Shown here one piece after another: positions 60,117-64,000 of a stretch of 64,000 nucleotides of DNA; positions within the stretch are counted from its first letter, which is position 1, and each line of letters begins with the position of its first letter. Source of the DNA: Sphagnum magellanicum (lineage: Eukaryota; Streptophyta; Sphagnopsida; Sphagnales; Sphagnaceae); contig CM038926.1 of assembly GCA_021904315.1 (NCBI GenBank), positions 3,892,390 to 3,956,389 on the forward strand. The letters are read 5' to 3'. The notes under the pieces are model-generated. The model was not told where the DNA came from, made no database searches, and saw nothing but the letters and a program-made list of their open reading frames with translations. Position numbers and translations under genes: made by a program.

Positions 60117-60470
60117 AGATGTTCTAGTAGATGCCTTGACATGTCATCAAAAAGTCGTTAACTATCCTCATCTTAGTTTGATTTCTCTTTTGGAGCTTCA
60201 AGGTGAATTTCAGGTTTCGATTTGCTAGGAGGTTGTTAACCATTGTCATCTTGATGGGATTTGTCCCTGGCTTGAACAAAAAAACCATTGGGATCCACAA
60301 AAAGGTGATGCATATTTCATGGTTTTCTTTAGTATATTCCCGAATGAAAATTGGAAAGTGGGCTCCCAAGCATGCCATTCTTATCAACTACCTTTGTCAA
60401 ATGAACTCAATACCTTTGTTAATGAAGTTTTTCTATTCCCATTAAGGTTAATTCACCTTTCAATTTTTTT
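60117..60470 (+). pseudogene. Probable continuation of the split gene relic
   Basis: With copia and one target repeat removed, 50230 joins 60117 in frame (...ILERTNRR then CSSRCLDMSSKSR). Further on, coding-like HLDGICPWLEQKNHWDPQ, FFSIFPNENWKVGSQACH and SNELNTFVNEVFLFP appear in another frame. It reads as a later exon of the gene relic starting at 47142. Moderate to low certainty. Confidence 0.35.
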
Positions 60471-61013
60471 CAGCAACTGGTTCTTAAGGCAGCAACAGGT
60501 ACATACAACACACAAAATAGAACTTAAGTTACTACAAATCGTAAACTAACATGTACACAAATTGCTCAAACTTGAAGGAAATAGGCTAAAAGAAAAATGT
60601 TCCATATTTCCATAATTCAAAAGTGGAAACACATAATCATGAATGAAATCCCAAAGTCCCTCAACAAATTTGTCCTCCTAGTCCTATACTAGCTAATTCA
60701 AAATACAACAATCATAACAGATCATTATAAATAGTCATTAGCCAATACTTAAACTAACATTCCAAAATTTCAAAAATACACCCTCCTTAACTATTTGTCC
60801 AACTACCAATTTTGTCAAGTACCAATTCTATAGAATACTTATTCATTAACATGTCAACCTATTTTCTTAACCCAATCTTTACTTACCAGGATTAGTAATT
60901 AATTAGGTTAATATCACATGTTAATTTTAATAACAGGTTATGACACTTGTCAGGTCTAATAACCTGCTTATACTATCAACCTATTAAGTCACGTGTTACC
61001 AAATATGGTAACA
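60471..61013 (-). repeat. 3' LTR (start) of a minus-strand retroelement
   Basis: Begins at 61013 on the minus strand with TGTTACCATATTTGGTAACA (a perfect 20-bp palindrome, 60994-61013) directly after a polypurine tract. The LTR end was not located. It lies somewhere left of 60700 and may reach the gene relic. Confidence 0.5.
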
Positions 61014-61026
61014 TTATCCCCTTTTG
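61014..61026 (-). other. Polypurine tract
   Basis: Minus-strand CAAAAGGGGATAA immediately before the TGTTACC LTR start, the expected plus-strand primer position. Confidence 0.55.
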
Positions 61027-64000
61027 AAATTTACATTTCCTCCTCAAAATGTTAACTCAAAGGTCCAATTGAGATTTAGCCTTCTGTAATTGGTTCATTG
61101 ATGACTTCTTTGACAAGTTCAACACCTATTGCTTCCACAAGTTCAACTTGACTCAAGATTTGAAGATTGATTGGCATTGTAGTCCTTTGTTGATCATGTG
61201 TGTCTTCAAAGGTCATGGTGGGTGTTGTGTATACCTCCGAGGTATGCGGGGTATTTGATATCAAAACAACCTCCTGACCTATACATATCTAGTGTGGGGC
61301 TAGAGGTACATTAGTAAATAAAAGTTCCAAAGACTCTAATTTACTATCTAGTATAATATATGAAGAATATACAAGTTCATCTTGTTTCTTGTCAAATTTC
61401 TCATTACATTCCATTGGTTGATTGACAACATTGGTTATTAGAACATGTATAATAAAAATTTAAACAGGTAAGGGTATGATTTCTAAGCCTATTCCACCTT
61501 TTAATGGACTAACTAGTTTAATAACAAGTTGTACCACAAATGGCATTGTCGAAATTCTACTACCGGTTCTAATTTCCACAAACATGAAACTTGGGGTTTT
61601 ATATTTGAAATTAGGGAAAGTAGTTTGGTAAGCTTATAGTTCGAGTTGATAACTCTGTTCATCAAAGCAAACCAACTCCATATTGTCATGAATCTACTAT
61701 TCTATGAACTCCTGAACAATTTGCCACCACTCCTTCCACTTGGGATTTCTATTCCTAAGGCTTGGTTTTGCACTTTGAGTAAGGTATTGTCTAACACTAA
61801 CTCCTTCAACCTATTGGTCATTCTAATAAGTAGAATGGGGCTAGGTTTGTTCAATTGTACCTTGGCTATCTCATATTGACCCTTTCAATTTTGGATTTGA
61901 ACAATAAGACTTTGCTTTTCCTTGTCAAATTCAATGTGGACAGCCTACATGTTGTTCCTTTAGATTTTGACAAGTACATTCCAAACCGATTATGATACCC
62001 TGTTGTTCCAAATTAAACTCCTCCATTTGGCATAATCTTTCATCATCCATTCCGAATCAGCTTAGAGACGGATCAAATCATTATGGGTCTTCCAATTGAA
62101 TTAGTTGAGCTCAACATACTCTTGCTACAAGTTTTCAGTTTTCCTGACAGCTCGTTCTGCCTCATTCAATTTATTGGACATATTTTGGTTTTCATGTGGG
62201 ACCCTATTCAATTGTCCCTTGACTGTGACCAATTCTTTGTCACAATTCTTCAAAGTTCTTTACACTATTTTTAGCTTGATGCTACAAGTTTGTAGGTGAT
62301 TATGGGTCTCAAATAGGATTTCCTTGACTTGTTCAAACTCAACTTTAAGGTTTGACCATTCTTGTAATATTCCCACCCAAGTTATGGCATTTTGAGCAAC
62401 TTGCTCTAAAAACATGTTAATCTATCTCAAAGTTTATGTGGAATGACTAAAAATGGGGACATGTTGAAATCTAAAAAACTCTGGATTTTCTATTTGTACA
62501 AGTTTAATTATAAGTTGAACAAGTTGGAATGATTATGTAGCTGCAACTGCAAGTTCTATAATTGAAACTACAAGTTTAGCAGATATAATAAGTTCAATTT
62601 GAATGTTGTCAATTACCTAGTCTAGGTTGGGTTCAAGTTCTTCCTCAATGCTGCCTTGCATGGTTGTTACATCAAGCTCTTTTCTTCCCCTCCCTCCAAT
62701 CTCATATGAACAAGTTTGCTCCTCACCCTCTTCTAAATCATTAAGTGGTGATATAAAAGTGGTCTTGGACTTCTTTCTTAGTGGTGATGTAAGATGTTCA
62801 GGGCTTAACTTGTCCCTTGGTGTAGGTGGTTTTGTACTCATTTTTAATCGATGGGACTGACGTGTGGATAAAGGTGATGTTGAAGTTGAGCATGTTGGTC
62901 TTCTCCTTTCAAGAACTATTATCTAGTAATAGGTTCAAGTGAAACTTGTCGTTGTTGTGCAACCTTGCACTCTTGGCTGGTTAGTGATACATGTTCTTTT
63001 GGAGTTGTTCTTGGTGAAGAAATTTCAAATAAAAGGAACCACTTTTTAAATAGAATGTCTAAGATAGGCCCAAAATAGCAATTATTTATTTTAGTTTTGC
63101 TAAAAATTGGGTTTGTTGCTACCTTTTTATGACGTTAAGTCTGATGAAATAATTCAACTAGTTATCAAGTTAAAACTATAGAACACTAATTAATAGGTTG
63201 CTCTCTATTGGCTAGGCCAAAAGTAATGGCAATTTGGTTGCTAAAATAAGCTAACTTTTCCTTCTAATATAAAATTTACAGAATAGTTGCAAATCTTGCA
63301 TGAAATTATTTTTTCATGCACACTACACTCCACTACTCATTCTCAACAAAAGCATGTGGTCCTGCAATTCTTTTTAAGGTAGTTTTGGCTTTTTCAAAAG
63401 TTGCATTAGTAGCATCTACTACTCCTTCCTTGGAAATTCCAAGTTGTTCATCAATAAATATTTGATCAATGAAAATTTCTTAACCATATATTCACCTTAG
63501 AACTCTTCCATCTTTTGTTACTTCCCAGGTTCGTCAGAAGTCTCACAACAGGTGTTCTCTTAACATTATCCACTGCAAGTTGAATAGGCTTTCCAAAACG
63601 ACTCGTCTAGCCCTTTTAAATTCGTTGGAATCTTCATCCATTGTAGCATCTTCTAGCTCTCCTTTACCTTGGACACTAGTTTTTTCTTAATAGGTTTCTC
63701 AACCTGTTCTTCTACATGCACTTTGCCTTTTCACTTCATCATAGTTCTTATTTTTGATTTTGGGCACTGAAAAATAATGTTGGAAATAGGTCCTTCTTCA
63801 AAAAGTTCTTGGATAAATACTTCTCCACTGGTCTTGATTTAGGAACTGGTTGTTCATGGACAACAGGTTGAAGTCCAACCTCCACTTCTTCCTTTGAATC
63901 TAAAATAACAATAACTTGTGGTACTAGTTTTGCTGTAGTAGTGGTTTTCTTTAGAAAGTTCAATGTTACTAATTCTAATTCCTTTTCCAACTCCTTATTT
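61027..64000 (-). pseudogene. Accessory ORF of a second retroelement, runs off the window edge
   Basis: Minus-strand coding remains enter at 64000 and end at the stop at 61076. In order: VIVILDSKEEVEVGLQPV and PVPKSRPVEKYLS (about 63800-63930); IFIDEQLGISKEGVV-type and ATFEKAKTTLKRIAGPHAF (about 63350-63460); LAYFSNQIAITFGLANRE (about 63200-63260); GPILDILFKKWFLLFEIS (about 63010-63065); a Ser/Pro/Lys-rich stretch (PTPRDKLSPEHLTSPLRKK, 62760-62841); and a helical, probably coiled-coil region (LKVEFEQVKEILFETHNHL, KELVTVKGQLNRVPHENQN, NKLNEAERAVRKTENL, about 62110-62360). The KWF block and Lys-rich start match 44840-46470. Many stops. Position just upstream of a polypurine tract and LTR shows it is the last ORF of its element. 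No known domain is assigned. Confidence 0.55.

Overview
The window reads as a gene-poor, repeat-dominated region of a large land-plant nuclear genome. The basis is decayed LTR retrotransposons of both Ty3/gypsy and Ty1/copia type, nested insertions up to three levels deep, Mutator-like and CACTA-like DNA-transposon relics, AT-rich decayed spacers, plant-type initiator-Met primer sites, and GT...AG-type junctions in gene-like pieces. The old gag and post-pol ORF types resemble elements I associate with conifers, so a gymnosperm is the best guess. That is inference, not proof. Most in-frame stops are TAG, TGA or TAA at positions where CAG, CAA, CGA or TGG is expected, as 5-methyl-cytosine deamination of silenced repeats would produce.

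Layout: 12-3010 is a scrambled composite of one LTR family (called family L here: starts TGTCGCAACC, ends GCGTCA or GCGTCACA, about 920 bp) sitting in an older minus-strand Ty3/gypsy gag (3011-5640, primer site near 5765). 5785-13990 is AT-rich decay with a solo L LTR (8822-9742), two unidentified ORF relics and a 440-bp foldback element (12394-12833). 13.3-31.4 kb is rich in a dispersed GGTATTGCA-type motif. It holds two related C2H2-finger pseudogenes (13990-14640 and 29890-30451), a MULE/SWIM transposase relic (18640-20305), two inverted arrays of a roughly 205-bp tandem repeat, a CACTA-like element full of minisatellites with a tRNA-like SINE head, and a solo L LTR with an AAAAA target duplication (28469-29248). 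31.9-34.8 kb is simple and tandem repeats. 35.0-38.7 kb is a more GC-rich island with a TATA box and an unrecognised spliced gene with a signal peptide. 42.4-46.5 kb is a decayed gypsy pol plus an accessory ORF.

47.1-60.5 kb is a nest. An unidentified multi-exon gene relic is split by a solo L LTR and by a Ty1/copia element (50231-60116, target duplication agacg/agatg). The copia is itself split by a 6.05-kb family L element (52962-59011, perfect duplication TGAAA). That element carries the best-preserved coding region here, a chromodomain-type gag-pol on the minus strand (54398-58879, four in-frame stops). Its termini read as a plus-strand element while its interior is inverted, and one end is a 642-bp LTR palindrome. 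60.5-64.0 kb is the 3' part of another minus-strand retroelement, with LTR start, polypurine tract and an accessory ORF related to the one at 44.8-46.5 kb.

No clearly intact host gene, rRNA, functional tRNA or CRISPR array was seen. The points most worth following are the inverted-interior LTR element and its palindrome, the accessory ORF family, the GGTATTGCA repeat landscape with its C2H2 and MULE relics, and the two unrecognised spliced genes.
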